Part shown: in pieces, positions 18,503-27,385 of the stretch | How positions within the stretch are numbered: position 1 is the stretch's first letter | Layout of the letters: each line of letters begins with the position of its first letter | Assembly (NCBI RefSeq): GCF_022828475.1 | Contig: NZ_CP059557.1 | Span: 1,674,001-1,738,000 of the forward strand | Length of the DNA stretch: 64,000 nt | DNA from: Saccharopolyspora gloriosae | Lineage (GTDB): Bacteria > Actinomycetota > Actinomycetes > Mycobacteriales > Pseudonocardiaceae | Reading direction: 5' to 3' | Program-made: the position numbers and the translations under genes | Notes under the pieces: model-generated | Told to the model about the DNA's origin: nothing | Seen by the model: only the letters and a program-made list of their open reading frames with translations | The model's database searches: none

Positions 18503-19483
18503 TTATGCCGACGGCGCGTAATGGAAGACCGGCACCGGTTCGGCGTGTTCTGCGGCGACGTTTCGCAGCAGGTTCAGCACGGATTCGGCGGTGTCCGAGG
18601 TCAGGTCGGCGAACGCCAAGTGCGACGTTCGTCCTTCGGCTCGTGCGGTGGCGAGCGCTTCCGGGGTGTCTCTGATCAGCTCTTCCGCGACCGCGCGGTT
18701 CTTCACCCAGAGTTGCTCGAACCCGGAGAACAACACCGCGCTCCGCCCGGAGGCCCGCAGTGCTCCGGTGAGCGTGTCCGACTCGGGCGCGATTCGGCCG
18801 AGCAGTGCCTTCCGGTCGGCCACGTCCCGCATGTTGATCTCCAACGCCTGCTGCGGAGGAAGCGCGAGTTGCGCGAACCCGGCTCGCGCCGACGGAGGCA
18901 GGTCGAGGTGCAGCGCGGCGTGTACCCCTTCGAGCTGGGCGAACTGCCCCGCCGCCACGTCGTAGACGACGACCGGATCGTTCGAAGGCTCCTTCGGCTT
19001 GCTGTAGAAGGTGATCTGGGGGTCGTAAGGCTCCTCAGGGTCATCGAATATTTCGACGACGAACTCCCGGTTCGGGAACTGCGTTTTCAGGAGGCCTCGC
19101 CAGCAATCGGCTACGCTCTCCGCGAATACGGACATCTCCGCGATGTGCTCGTCGAGCTGCAAGTTAGTGAATACATCTGGAAGAATTGTCAAATTGCTCT
19201 TGAATTCGACCTTGCTTGTATCTCCCTTGAAGTGAGATATCCAGATGTCTAGCGCCTCTTTTTGGGCCGAGCTGGGCTCGGTTTCGTTTTCGGTCGCGAA
19301 GATGGTGCCGCGATACTCGAGAAAGTTCGGTCGGAACAACCATTGGATGGCGAGTATCGCCTCGAATCCTGAGGTGAGCGTGCTGAGAAATCCGATAGGC
19401 GTCAGTGGGTCGCCGTCGGAGGTGTGCCAGTCCTTGAGGAAGCCGGGATACTCGCGTCGATTCTCATTCTCTTCAGTGCTCAC
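18503..19483 (-). CDS. Putative immunity protein, hypothetical (326 residues)
   Basis: Not recognised by family. It starts with GTG at 19483, overlapping the stop of the upstream toxin gene (GTGA), the standard place for the immunity gene of a polymorphic toxin. The first half (about residues 1-140) is notably AT-richer than the surroundings, rich in Phe, Glu and Asn (FLKDWHTSDGDPLTPIGFL); the second half is normal for the genome and contains LTGALRASGRSAVLFSGFEQ, which resembles SseB-like or enhanced-serine-sensitivity-type segments. It may be a fusion of a toxin-specific part with a host-type domain. Function inferred from position only. Confidence 0.5.
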   Translation of the reverse strand: MSTEENENRREYPGFLKDWHTSDGDPLTPIGFLSTLTSGFEAILAIQWLFRPNFLEYRGTIFATENETEPSSAQKEALDIWISHFKGDTSKVEFKSNLTILPDVFTNLQLDEHIAEMSVFAESVADCWRGLLKTQFPNREFVVEIFDDPEEPYDPQITFYSKPKEPSNDPVVVYDVAAGQFAQLEGVHAALHLDLPPSARAGFAQLALPPQQALEINMRDVADRKALLGRIAPESDTLTGALRASGRSAVLFSGFEQLWVKNRAVAEELIRDTPEALATARAEGRTSHLAFADLTSDTAESVLNLLRNVAAEHAEPVPVFHYAPSA

Positions 19484-20424
19484 GGTACCTCCCGGGGTGT
19501 GGCGGCGCGAACCGGTTGTTCCTTGCTCGGGCCGACTCTCGTTGTCCCTGTTTTGTCGTCAACGTTGAGTTGATAATGTAGAACGTGCGGAGTGGGAACT
19601 CCTCCGTGCGGCCTCCCGGCCAGGTCGACGCGCTTAATGATATATCCCTGGTCGTCGTAAACGCTGTAACTAGTCACGGTCCCGGTTTGCGAGTCTTTCC
19701 GATAGTAAACCTGGTTCGGTTCGGCGGTCAGGGGGACTTTGCCCCCGCCTCGCCCGGTTCCGGTCCACTGCGTGCCGTTCTCGATCAGTTCCCGTGCATG
19801 CGGTAGTGGCTGGTCGCGTCGGTAGACCGGTGGCGCGGGGGGCGGCAGTGGTGCTGGTTCCGGCGTGCCTGCGCCTTCGAAGATCGACTCGGCGAAGTCC
19901 ACGATCGTCTGGAACGCCTTCTTGATGCCGCGAAAGAGCGCGGACAATCCGCTCTTGATCAGTTGTCCGAGTCGGGCCAGCAGTGGTCCGATGTGGTTTT
20001 TGAGAAGTTGCAGCAGGAATCGGAGGAGCGGTCCCCAGAACGCTACGGCGACCTGGCTCTGCATCTCTTGCCGCTGAGTGTGTCCGGCGGCCAGTACCGA
20101 GATGATGGCGTTTTTGGTCTCGATGGTGGCGAGTGCCATCGCATCGACGGCCGCCGCGGCCTGTTCGGCTGCCACGGTGCCGAGCGCGAAGTGCGCGTCG
20201 ATTCCGGCCCAGCGGCCGTCGAACGCGTCGATGGTCGCGCCGTGATGCGTCGCCGCGACCGACCGGGCTGTTTCGGAGCCCTCTTGGCGAAGTCGTTCCA
20301 ATGTCCTGCCGGTTCTGCGCCAGCCTTCGGCTAGTTCGTGCAGCCGGTCTTCGTCGGCTTCGGGAAAGGTTCCGCCGCACTCCGCCAGCAGCTGTGCGAG
20401 CTCAGGCGGGAGCGTGATGCTCAC
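19480..20424 (-). CDS. Polymorphic toxin with WXG-like N-terminus and Ntox24-like C-terminus
   Basis: 314 residues. The N-terminal 180 residues are long alpha helices (SITLPPELAQLLAECGG onward) like the WXG/LXG-type delivery domains of type VII-secreted toxins. A Pro-rich linker (PEPAPLPPPAPPVYRRDQPL, about 195-215) leads to a small C-terminal domain with TAEPNQVYYRKDSQTGTVTS and VDLAGRPHGGVPTPHVLHY, recalled as the polymorphic toxin type 24 pattern. The start GTG at 20424 overlaps the stop of the WXG100 gene (GTGA), and the stop overlaps the putative immunity gene. Likely an interbacterial toxin; the catalytic activity is not known to me. Confidence 0.68.
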   Translation of the reverse strand: MSITLPPELAQLLAECGGTFPEADEDRLHELAEGWRRTGRTLERLRQEGSETARSVAATHHGATIDAFDGRWAGIDAHFALGTVAAEQAAAAVDAMALATIETKNAIISVLAAGHTQRQEMQSQVAVAFWGPLLRFLLQLLKNHIGPLLARLGQLIKSGLSALFRGIKKAFQTIVDFAESIFEGAGTPEPAPLPPPAPPVYRRDQPLPHARELIENGTQWTGTGRGGGKVPLTAEPNQVYYRKDSQTGTVTSYSVYDDQGYIIKRVDLAGRPHGGVPTPHVLHYQLNVDDKTGTTRVGPSKEQPVRAATPREVP

Positions 20425-20756
20425 GACCGGTTCCCCAGTTCGGAGAGCAGCTTGTTCAATTCGTCGGCGTGGGTCCGGTCGATGTCTTCGAGTTCGGTCG
20501 CCGTCGCTATCAGCGAGGTGCCGACCTCGGCCGTAGCGCGTGCCAATACCGCCAAGGCCCGCTCCGCCAGTTCGGCCACTTCCAGGTGCGCTTGGCCGAA
20601 GGCCGCTCCAAGTTCGTCCGCTCCCCAGGTGCCGGCGTCTCCTGCCACCGCTGTCCGCAGTGTTCCGCGTTCGGCGTCCACTCCTTCTCCGGCCGAACTG
20701 AGCCGCCTGCCTGATCCGCGTAACTGGTCGGTGTGGATGAAGAACGACGCTGCCAT
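20421..20756 (-). CDS. WXG100-like small helical protein
   Basis: 111 residues, almost all helical. TWGADELGAAFGQAH in the middle is the W-x-G turn region of WXG100/ESAT-6-like proteins, and the tail EDIDRTHADELNKLL is helical. The start ATG at 20756 gives a typical length for the family. First gene of a three-gene, stop-start-overlapping unit (WXG100, toxin, immunity). It would act as secretion partner or chaperone for the toxin. No ESX ATPase or membrane component is in the window, so secretion must rely on genes elsewhere. Confidence 0.72.
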   Translation of the reverse strand: MAASFFIHTDQLRGSGRRLSSAGEGVDAERGTLRTAVAGDAGTWGADELGAAFGQAHLEVAELAERALAVLARATAEVGTSLIATATELEDIDRTHADELNKLLSELGNRS

Positions 20757-20883
20757 GCACTCCGCCTCGCCTGCCGGACGTTGTGTGATCTTGCCGGGGA
20801 GGCTAGCGATTCCGGAGAACCGGGTGGGATCGTTCGAAAGAGGCGGCCGAGTGTGGCGGGTCACAGCATCGTTGGGGGATCTT

Positions 20884-21264
20884 GTGAGTTCATTCCTGGA
20901 AGACCCGGCTGATCACCACCGTGGTCGCGGGAGCTTTCCCGAGCACGCGCCGGAGGACGACGAACTCATGGGCTCGGGCGCCTCGTCGGATGGGCTCGTC
21001 CGGGCGCGGGTCGATCCGCGGGGGCGGGTCGGTGAGATCGCGTTCGACCCGCATCAGTGGGGACGGATGCCGCGAGCCGCGGCGGAGGCGGCGGTACGGG
21101 AAGCGGTCAACGCGGCGCTGGACGAGATGGCCGAGAAGGTCGCCTCGACAGGTGCGTTGCCCGGGCTCGGCGCGGAACTCGGCCGCGTCACCGAGGGTTT
21201 CGAGCGAGCGATGGACAAGGTCGCCGCGGACATCGACGCGGCACGCAAGCGGTTGGACTCCTGA
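20884..21264 (+). CDS. YbaB/EbfC-like protein
   Basis: 126 residues. The beta segment LVRARVDPRGRVGEIAFDPH followed by a long helix (AAAEAAVREAVNAALDEMAE) fits the YbaB/EbfC DNA-binding-protein superfamily as found beside WXG100 genes in Pseudonocardiaceae. The start GTG at 20884 has GGGGGA upstream. It is divergent from the WXG100-toxin unit. Here the protein is probably part of the same type VII-associated locus rather than a nucleoid protein; this is inferred from context. Confidence 0.65.
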   Translation: MSSFLEDPADHHRGRGSFPEHAPEDDELMGSGASSDGLVRARVDPRGRVGEIAFDPHQWGRMPRAAAEAAVREAVNAALDEMAEKVASTGALPGLGAELGRVTEGFERAMDKVAADIDAARKRLDS

Positions 21265-21408
21265 CATGCGCAGCCGCAGAACCTCGTGCGATCCGCGCTT
21301 CTGCCTTCCCATCGCGGCACGACTCGCGGATGGTGATCAACGGGCTGTGTGCGGCTGGATTCACCAGTAGGGTTCTCGCGGGCTTATTCCGAGTGCAGGG
21401 GCGGTGCC

Positions 21409-22626
21409 ATGGGCCGGGCTTATGTGGTGGGCACTTTCGACACCAAGGCGGCTGAGCTGCGCTACGTCGCCGGGCTCGTCGCCGACGCGGGCGTGGAGGT
21501 GACCACGGTCGACGTGAGCACCTCCGGTACGGATTCCGCCGATGCTCCCGATGTGCCCGCCGCCGAGGTGGCCGCCGCGCACCCGCGCGGAGCCGAGGCG
21601 GTGTTCACCGGCGATCGCGGGTCGGCCGCCGTGGCGATGGCGCTGGCGTTCGAGCGGTGGCTGGCCGCGCGGCACGGTGTCGGCGGAGTGCTGGGGCTCG
21701 GCGGTTCCGGGGGCACGGCGCTGATCACTCCCGCGCTGCGGGGGTTGCCGGTGGGAGTGCCGAAGCTGATGGTCTCTACCGTGGCCTCCGGAGACATTTC
21801 GTCCTATGTGGACGCATCGGATATCGCGATGTTCCCGGCGGTGACCGACGTCGCCGGGCTCAACCGGATTTCCCGCCGAGTGCTCGGCAACGCGGCGCAC
21901 GCGCTGGCCGGGGCCGTGCGCAACACCGTTCCGGCCGTGGAGCAGCGCCCGGCGGTGGCGCTGACGATGTTCGGGGTGACGACGCCTTGCGTCACCAAGA
22001 CCGCGGACAGGCTCGCCGCCGAGCACGACCCGCTGGTGTTCCACGCGACCGGTACCGGCGGGCGGGCGATGGAGAAGCTCGTCGCCGACGGCCTCATCGA
22101 AGCGGTCCTGGACATCACCACCACCGAGGTGTGCGACCTGATCGCCGGGGGAGTGATGAGCGCCGGTGACTCGCGGCTCGACGCCGTCGCGCACGGCGGT
22201 GTTCCCTACGTCGGCTCCTGCGGCGCCCTCGACATGGTCAACTTCGGGGCGCCGGACACCGTGCCGGAGCGCTACCGGGGCCGGCTGTTCTACGAGCACA
22301 ACCCGCAGGTCACGCTGATGCGCACCACCCCGGACGAATGCCGCGAGATCGCCCGGTTCCTGGCCGCGAAGCTCAACGCCTGCACCGGACCGGTGCGGTT
22401 CCTGCTGCCCGAGGGCGGTGTCTCGCTGCTCGACGTCGCAGGGCAGCCCTTCCACGATCCGGCGGCCGACCAGGCCCTGTTCGAGACTCTCGAAGCGGAG
22501 GTCCACCAGACCGAGCAGCGGCAGCTGCGGAGGATTCCGCACGACATCAACGACGACGGTTTCGTGGACGCGCTGCTCACGGCGTTCCGCGAAGTGCGGC
22601 CCGAAGCGGAAGGGGAACGGTCATGA
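21409..22626 (+). CDS. Tm-1-like ATP-binding protein (UPF0261)
   Basis: 405 residues. The amino end [20 protein letters not shown] and the [21 protein letters not shown] stretch match the UPF0261/Tm-1-like ATP-binding family. Further conserved blocks are [15 protein letters not shown] and [15 protein letters not shown]. These proteins occur with a PEP-hydrolase-like partner, and the two are fused in some organisms and in the plant Tm-1 resistance protein. The start ATG at 21409 is preceded by a GGGG-rich site. The stop overlaps the next start (ATGA). The biochemical role is unresolved. Confidence 0.88.
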   Translation: MGRAYVVGTFDTKAAELRYVAGLVADAGVEVTTVDVSTSGTDSADAPDVPAAEVAAAHPRGAEAVFTGDRGSAAVAMALAFERWLAARHGVGGVLGLGGSGGTALITPALRGLPVGVPKLMVSTVASGDISSYVDASDIAMFPAVTDVAGLNRISRRVLGNAAHALAGAVRNTVPAVEQRPAVALTMFGVTTPCVTKTADRLAAEHDPLVFHATGTGGRAMEKLVADGLIEAVLDITTTEVCDLIAGGVMSAGDSRLDAVAHGGVPYVGSCGALDMVNFGAPDTVPERYRGRLFYEHNPQVTLMRTTPDECREIARFLAAKLNACTGPVRFLLPEGGVSLLDVAGQPFHDPAADQALFETLEAEVHQTEQRQLRRIPHDINDDGFVDALLTAFREVRPEAEGERS

Positions 22627-23453
22627 CGCGGTTCGATCGGGAAAGCCTGCTGCGCCGATTCCGGGGCATGGCCGATCGGGGTGAGCCGATCATCGGCGGC
22701 GGCGCCGGTACCGGGTTGTCGGCGAAGTGCGAGGAATCCGGCGGCATCGACCTGATCGTGCTGTACAACTCGGGCCGCTACCGGATGGCCGGCCGTGGTT
22801 CGCTGGCCGGGCTGCTGGCCTACGGCAACGCCAACGAGATCGTCGTGGAGATGGCGAGCGAAGTGCTGCCCGTGGTGCGCCGCACGCCGGTGCTCGCGGG
22901 CGTCAACGGCACCGACCCGTTCCTGCTCACCGGCCCGTTCCTGGCGCGGCTGCGCGAACTCGGCTTCGCCGGGATCCAGAACTTCCCGACCGTTGGGCTC
23001 ATCGACGGCACCTTTCGGGCCAATCTGGAGGAGACCGGCATGAGCTACCGCCAGGAGGTCGAGCTCATCGCCGCCGCGCGGGAAGCGGACCTGTTCACCA
23101 CGCCGTACGTCTTCTCCGCCGCGGACGCCCGCGCCATGACCGCCGCCGGAGCCGACATCGTCGTGTGCCACCTCGGGCTCACTACCGGCGGCTCGATCGG
23201 CGCGGAGACCTCGAAGGATCTCGACGACTGCGTGACGCTGATCGACGAGTGGTCCGCGGCGGCCGCCGAAGTGCGCGAGGACGTGCTGATCCTCTGCCAC
23301 GGCGGCCCGATCGCCACACCCGAGGACGCGGCCTACGTGCTGGGCCGCACCAAGCGGTGCCACGGTTTCTACGGCGCCAGCAGCATGGAACGGCTCCCGG
23401 TCGAGCAGGCGCTGACCGAGCGGACCAGGGAGTTCAAGAACCTCAAGCGGTGA
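22623..23453 (+). CDS. PEP-hydrolase-family TIM-barrel protein
   Basis: 276 residues. [20 protein letters not shown] (about residues 23-42) and [20 protein letters not shown] are the family's N-terminal hallmark, with GVNGTDPF and [10 protein letters not shown] further on. Belongs to the phosphoenolpyruvate hydrolase-like TIM-barrel family that pairs with UPF0261 proteins. Translation is coupled to the upstream gene by an ATGA overlap. Exact substrate is not predictable. Confidence 0.87.
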   Translation: MTRFDRESLLRRFRGMADRGEPIIGGGAGTGLSAKCEESGGIDLIVLYNSGRYRMAGRGSLAGLLAYGNANEIVVEMASEVLPVVRRTPVLAGVNGTDPFLLTGPFLARLRELGFAGIQNFPTVGLIDGTFRANLEETGMSYRQEVELIAAAREADLFTTPYVFSAADARAMTAAGADIVVCHLGLTTGGSIGAETSKDLDDCVTLIDEWSAAAAEVREDVLILCHGGPIATPEDAAYVLGRTKRCHGFYGASSMERLPVEQALTERTREFKNLKR

Positions 23454-23498
23454 GCCGCACTGCCCGGTGCGGTGGAACACGACGGTGAGGAGCACGTG

Positions 23499-23936
23499 AT
23501 GACACGGTCCTATGCGAGTGCGGTGGTTCCGGCCACGGCGGATCAGGTGTGGGCGCTGGTGCGGGACTTCAACGGATTGCCGCAGTGGCATCCGGCGATC
23601 AAGACCAGCGAGATCGAGGCGGGCGCGTCCCCGGCGGAGGTCGGGGCGACGCGTCGGCTGACCCTCGCCGACGGCGGTGTCGTGCGGGAACGGCTGGTGG
23701 CGCTGGACGACACCGCCCGCGCTTACACCTACGAGATCACCGAAGGCCCCTTCCCGGTGCGTTCGTACCGCAGCACGATCCGCGTCCTGCCGATCACGGC
23801 GACCGGGCAGTCGTTCGTCGAGTGGTACAGCGACTACGACACCGATGCGGCCGAGGAGGAGAAGCTTGACCAAGTGTTCGGTGGCGGCGTGTTCGGTACC
23901 GGGTTGAAGGCGCTCGGCGACCACTACGCCGGCTGA
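23499..23936 (+). CDS. SRPBCC-family protein (MxaD/polyketide-cyclase-like)
   Basis: 145 residues with the START/Bet v1-like helix-grip fold: VVPATADQVWALVRDFNGLPQWHP (residues 9-32, split here by the family's first helix), LTLADGGVVRERLVALDD and FVEWYSDYD. Such proteins bind hydrophobic ligands or act as cyclases. The start ATG at 23499 follows GAGGAG. It lies 45 nt after the PEP-hydrolase-like gene and so is probably the third gene of that operon. Ends before a clear hairpin at 23949-23972. Confidence 0.8.
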   Translation: MTRSYASAVVPATADQVWALVRDFNGLPQWHPAIKTSEIEAGASPAEVGATRRLTLADGGVVRERLVALDDTARAYTYEITEGPFPVRSYRSTIRVLPITATGQSFVEWYSDYDTDAAEEEKLDQVFGGGVFGTGLKALGDHYAG

Positions 23937-23948
23937 GTCCGGCTTGCT

Positions 23949-23972
23949 GGGCGGGCGCTCGAACGCCCGCCC
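23949..23972 (+). terminator. Terminator hairpin after the SRPBCC gene
   Basis: GGGCGGGCG and CGCCCGCCC with a 6-nt loop, 13 nt past the stop codon. Confidence 0.7.
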
Positions 23973-24104
23973 GGCGCCGTGCCCACGGGTATCATGGGCA
24001 CCGTGCGCCACGCGGAAAGTTCGTGAGTGCGCAAGCTGCCATTCGGCTGACGATCGGTGTGGGTTAGCCGACACACTCGGATGGCGGCCCGTTAGAGTTC
24101 AGCC

Positions 24105-25103
24105 GTGCCAAGCAGTGAAACTTCCCCTGAACGAGCGACAGAAGCCGAGTCGTCCGAAACGCTGCGTAGCGGCGCTGCGCCGGGCGGCGTGGTCGTCACC
24201 GGCGGCTCCGGGTTCGTCGGCCGCGCCGTCGTCCGGGCGCTGACCGAACGCGGCACGCCGGTCACCATCGTCGATGTGCAAGACCCGCCGGAATCGCTGC
24301 GCGGCGAGCTCGTCACCCACGTCGCGGGCGACCTCTCCGACCCGGCCGTCCGCGAAGCCGCCGTCGCCGAGGGCACCGATGCCATCGTGCACCTCGCCGC
24401 GATCACCTCGGTGCTGCGTTCCGTGGACCAGCCGGCCGAGACCTACCGCGCCAACGTGGAGGTCACCCAGGAACTGCTCGAACTCGCGCGGCAGCGCGGC
24501 GTCGGCCGGTTCGTGCTCGCCTCCACCAACGCCGTCGTCGGCGACATCGGCCACGGCACCATCTCCGAAGACCTCCCGCTGCGCCCGCTCACGCCGTACG
24601 GCGCGACGAAGGCCGCCTGCGAAATGCTGCTGTCCGGCTACGCGGGTTCCTACGGCATCGCCACCACCGCGCTGCGGTTCACCAACATCTACGGCCCCGG
24701 CATGGGGCACAAGGACAGCTTCATCCCGCGGCTGATGCGCGCGGCGCTGTCCGGCGCGAGCGTCGAGGTCTACGGCGACGGCGCGCAGAGCCGCGACTTC
24801 GTGCACATCGACGACGTGGTGCAGGGCATCCTCGCGGCCAGCGACAAGCAATACACCGGAACCGCGATCATCGGCTCCGGGCGGTCGATCTCCGTGCTGG
24901 AACTCATCGAGGCGGTCCGCGCCGCCACCGGTGAGCCGCTGCCGGTCACGCACGTGCCCGCCAAGAACGGCGAGATGCCCGCGGTGATCGTGGACATCGC
25001 CAAGGCCGGTCGCGAACTCGGCTACACCCCGTCGGTGGAGCTCACCGACGGGCTGCGGACCGTGTGGGAGGACTTCCGCACGGTCACCCCCGGGGCGCCG
25101 TGA
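24105..25103 (+). CDS. NAD-dependent epimerase/dehydratase (nucleotide-sugar type)
   Basis: 332 residues, extended SDR. After a charged 25-residue N-terminus come GVVVTGGSGFVGRAV (dinucleotide motif, about residues 28-42), the YGATK active-site pair (about 166-170) and RFTNIYGPG (about 190-198). Typical of UDP-glucose 4-epimerase-like enzymes. The GTG start at 24105 has no clear ribosome site, and the message may be leaderless. The stop overlaps the next start (GTGA). First gene of a sugar/glycolipid cluster. Confidence 0.88.
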   Translation: MPSSETSPERATEAESSETLRSGAAPGGVVVTGGSGFVGRAVVRALTERGTPVTIVDVQDPPESLRGELVTHVAGDLSDPAVREAAVAEGTDAIVHLAAITSVLRSVDQPAETYRANVEVTQELLELARQRGVGRFVLASTNAVVGDIGHGTISEDLPLRPLTPYGATKAACEMLLSGYAGSYGIATTALRFTNIYGPGMGHKDSFIPRLMRAALSGASVEVYGDGAQSRDFVHIDDVVQGILAASDKQYTGTAIIGSGRSISVLELIEAVRAATGEPLPVTHVPAKNGEMPAVIVDIAKAGRELGYTPSVELTDGLRTVWEDFRTVTPGAP

Positions 25104-27385
25104 TCGCCGCGCCGGCGCGGCACCTCCGCGCGCACTGGCTGCTCGCGCTGCTGTTGCTCGGTGGCGTCGTGCTGCGCGTGCTCGCGCAGCTCGCCTACCG
25201 GCCGGCGCTGCTCTACATCGACTCGTTCCGCTACCTCGACGACCTCGGGGTGTTCTACCCCGGCGGCATCAACCCCATCGGCTACGAGATCCTGCTGCTC
25301 GGCCCGTTGCTGCTGGTGGGGAACCTGGCGTTCGTGGTGGCCGTGCAGCACCTGATCGGTCTCGCGCTCGGCGTCGCGGTCTACGTGCTGCTGCTGCGCT
25401 TCGGCGCGCGGCGCTGGATCGCGGCACTGGCCACCGCACCGGTGCTGCTGGACGCCTACCAGGTGCAGATCGAGCACAACATCATGTCGGACCTGCTGTT
25501 CCAGGTCCTGCTGCTGGCCGCGATCTTCGTGCTGACCTGGCGCGGCACGCCCGGACCGCGCACCGCGGCGATCGCCGGACTGCTGCTGGCGACCTCGGTG
25601 CTGGTGCGCATCGTCGGTCTGACGCTGGTGGTGCCCGCGGTGGTGTTCGTGCTGCTGGCCGCCGGACTGCGGCCGCGTGACGGGTGGAAACCCAGGTTGC
25701 GCAGCGCCGGAGCCCTCGCCGGGGCGTTCCTCGGCGTCCTGTTCTGCTACTCGATGTACCACCTGGTGTGGACCGGGACTCCGGCGCTGGGCGGCTCGAC
25801 CGGCAGCGTCGTCTACGGCCGCACCGCCGTCGTCGCCGACTGCGCGAACCTCGGGCTCACCCCCGAGGAACAGCGGGTGTGCCCGAAGGAACCCGTCGAG
25901 GCGCGGGAGAAGCAGGGCATCGACTTCTACATCCACTTCTGGCACGTCTCGGCCAACACCAAGAAGCTCCCCGACGACTTCGACCTCGCCACCGCGCAGA
26001 GCGGCATGGCGGCGAAAGTCCTGGCGCAGCAACCGTTCGACGTCCTGGGCGGTTTCGTCACGGACTTCCTGAAGGGCTTCGCACCCACCCGCACGCAGAC
26101 ACCGGGCGATGTGCCGCTGGACCGCTGGCAGTTCAAGACCGAGTACCCGATGTACGCCGATCCCTGGTACGTCGCGGAATGGTCCGAGCTGTACGGCGAC
26201 GGCACGCTGCACGCCGACACCGAGATCGGCGGGTTCCTGCGGGCCTATCAGCTCGGCGGCGGCTACACGCCGGGCACCGTGCTCGGCGGCCTGCTCGTCC
26301 TGTCCGGACTGGCCGTGCTCGGCGTCGGCCGTGCCCGCCGCAGCGGCCTGCGCGCCGTGACGCTGCTGCCCGCCGGACTGGCCACCACGGTGCTCGCCAC
26401 CGCGGCGGCGATGGAATTCTCCTGGCGCTACCAGCTGCCCGGCCTCGTGCTGGTGCCGCTGGCCGGTGGGCTCGCGTTGACCGCGATCATCGGACCACGC
26501 CCGACCCGCTTACCCGACAGACCGACCACCCCGAAGGAGACCACCATGTCCACGACCTACCCCGACGAGGTCGACCGGGCGGCCCTCGACGGCTACGCCG
26601 AACGTTACGGCGACCGCCGGTTCGCCTCGGTGGTCGTGCTCATCGCGGCCTACAACGAGCAGGACGCGCTCGGCGCGGTGCTCGACGGCATGCCGGCGCA
26701 GAGCTGCGGACTGGACGTGGACACGCTCGTCGTCGTCGACGGCGCCACCGACGACACCGCGGAGGTAGCGCTGCGCCACGGCGCGCAGACGTGCGTCGCG
26801 CCGGTCAACCGGGGCCAGGGCGCGGCGCTGCGGCTCGGCTACCGGATCGCCGCCGAACGCGGCGCCCGCTACCTCGTGACCACCGACGCCGACGGGCAGT
26901 ACGACATCGCCGAGCTGCCGCAGCTGCTGCAGCCGTTGATCGACGACGAGGCCGACTTCGTCACGGGATCCCGCACCCTCGGTCGCACCGAGAGCACCGA
27001 CCTGGTCCGCCGAGCGGGCACTCACGTGTTCGCGTGGCTGGTCAGCGCGCTCACCGGGCAGAAGATCACCGACACCTCGTTCGGCTTCCGCGGCATGAAG
27101 ATCGAGGTGCCGAACTCGGTGCGGCTGGAGCAGAAGCAGTACCAGTCCTCGGAGCTGCTCGTCGGCGTGCTCGCCCGCGGGTACCGGGTGCTGGAGCGGC
27201 CGATGACGATGCTGGCGCGCACCGCGGGGCAGAGCAAGAAGGGCAACAACGTCCTCTACGGCTACCGCTACGCCAAGGTCGTGTTAGGCACCTGGCTGCG
27301 CGAACGGCGTTCCGCCCCGCAGCCGCAGACCCGGCCGGCGTCCGAACGGATCAACGAGCCCGCGGTGGCCGTTCCCGAGCGGTGA
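25100..27385 (+). CDS. Polytopic membrane protein fused to a GT2 glycosyltransferase
   Basis: One frame of 761 residues. Residues 1-470 form a PMT/ArnT-like polytopic membrane part with about ten hydrophobic segments and the loop YIDSFRYLDDLGVFYPGGI; residues from about 505 form a GT2 domain (VVLIAAYNEQDALGAVLDGM, VVVDGATDDTAE, TTDADGQYD). At the junction an internal ATG (26546) is preceded by AAGGAG at perfect spacing, so a free 279-residue GT2 may also be made. Thus either a natural fusion or two genes that have lost the stop between them. The start GTG at 25100 overlaps the epimerase stop. Likely transfers sugars through a polyprenyl-phosphate intermediate. Confidence 0.82.
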   Translation: MIAAPARHLRAHWLLALLLLGGVVLRVLAQLAYRPALLYIDSFRYLDDLGVFYPGGINPIGYEILLLGPLLLVGNLAFVVAVQHLIGLALGVAVYVLLLRFGARRWIAALATAPVLLDAYQVQIEHNIMSDLLFQVLLLAAIFVLTWRGTPGPRTAAIAGLLLATSVLVRIVGLTLVVPAVVFVLLAAGLRPRDGWKPRLRSAGALAGAFLGVLFCYSMYHLVWTGTPALGGSTGSVVYGRTAVVADCANLGLTPEEQRVCPKEPVEAREKQGIDFYIHFWHVSANTKKLPDDFDLATAQSGMAAKVLAQQPFDVLGGFVTDFLKGFAPTRTQTPGDVPLDRWQFKTEYPMYADPWYVAEWSELYGDGTLHADTEIGGFLRAYQLGGGYTPGTVLGGLLVLSGLAVLGVGRARRSGLRAVTLLPAGLATTVLATAAAMEFSWRYQLPGLVLVPLAGGLALTAIIGPRPTRLPDRPTTPKETTMSTTYPDEVDRAALDGYAERYGDRRFASVVVLIAAYNEQDALGAVLDGMPAQSCGLDVDTLVVVDGATDDTAEVALRHGAQTCVAPVNRGQGAALRLGYRIAAERGARYLVTTDADGQYDIAELPQLLQPLIDDEADFVTGSRTLGRTESTDLVRRAGTHVFAWLVSALTGQKITDTSFGFRGMKIEVPNSVRLEQKQYQSSELLVGVLARGYRVLERPMTMLARTAGQSKKGNNVLYGYRYAKVVLGTWLRERRSAPQPQTRPASERINEPAVAVPER
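26546..27385 (+). CDS. Possible separately translated GT2 glycosyltransferase (internal start)
   Basis: Alternative product of the frame at 25100. AAGGAG lies 6-7 nt before ATG 26546, which opens MSTTYPDEVDRAALDG, a normal start for polyprenyl-phosphate glycosyltransferases of about 280 residues. Nucleotide-binding and metal motifs are VVDGATDD and DADGQYD. The domain lacks the C-terminal transmembrane pair of DPM/GtrB enzymes, but a GtrA-family gene lies just downstream on the other strand. Confidence 0.5.
   Translation: MSTTYPDEVDRAALDGYAERYGDRRFASVVVLIAAYNEQDALGAVLDGMPAQSCGLDVDTLVVVDGATDDTAEVALRHGAQTCVAPVNRGQGAALRLGYRIAAERGARYLVTTDADGQYDIAELPQLLQPLIDDEADFVTGSRTLGRTESTDLVRRAGTHVFAWLVSALTGQKITDTSFGFRGMKIEVPNSVRLEQKQYQSSELLVGVLARGYRVLERPMTMLARTAGQSKKGNNVLYGYRYAKVVLGTWLRERRSAPQPQTRPASERINEPAVAVPER

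Noticed and set aside
18274-18675. A 133-residue frame starting at the end of doc
   Set aside because: Out of frame with the repeated small gene and reading antisense through the immunity gene; not a real gene.
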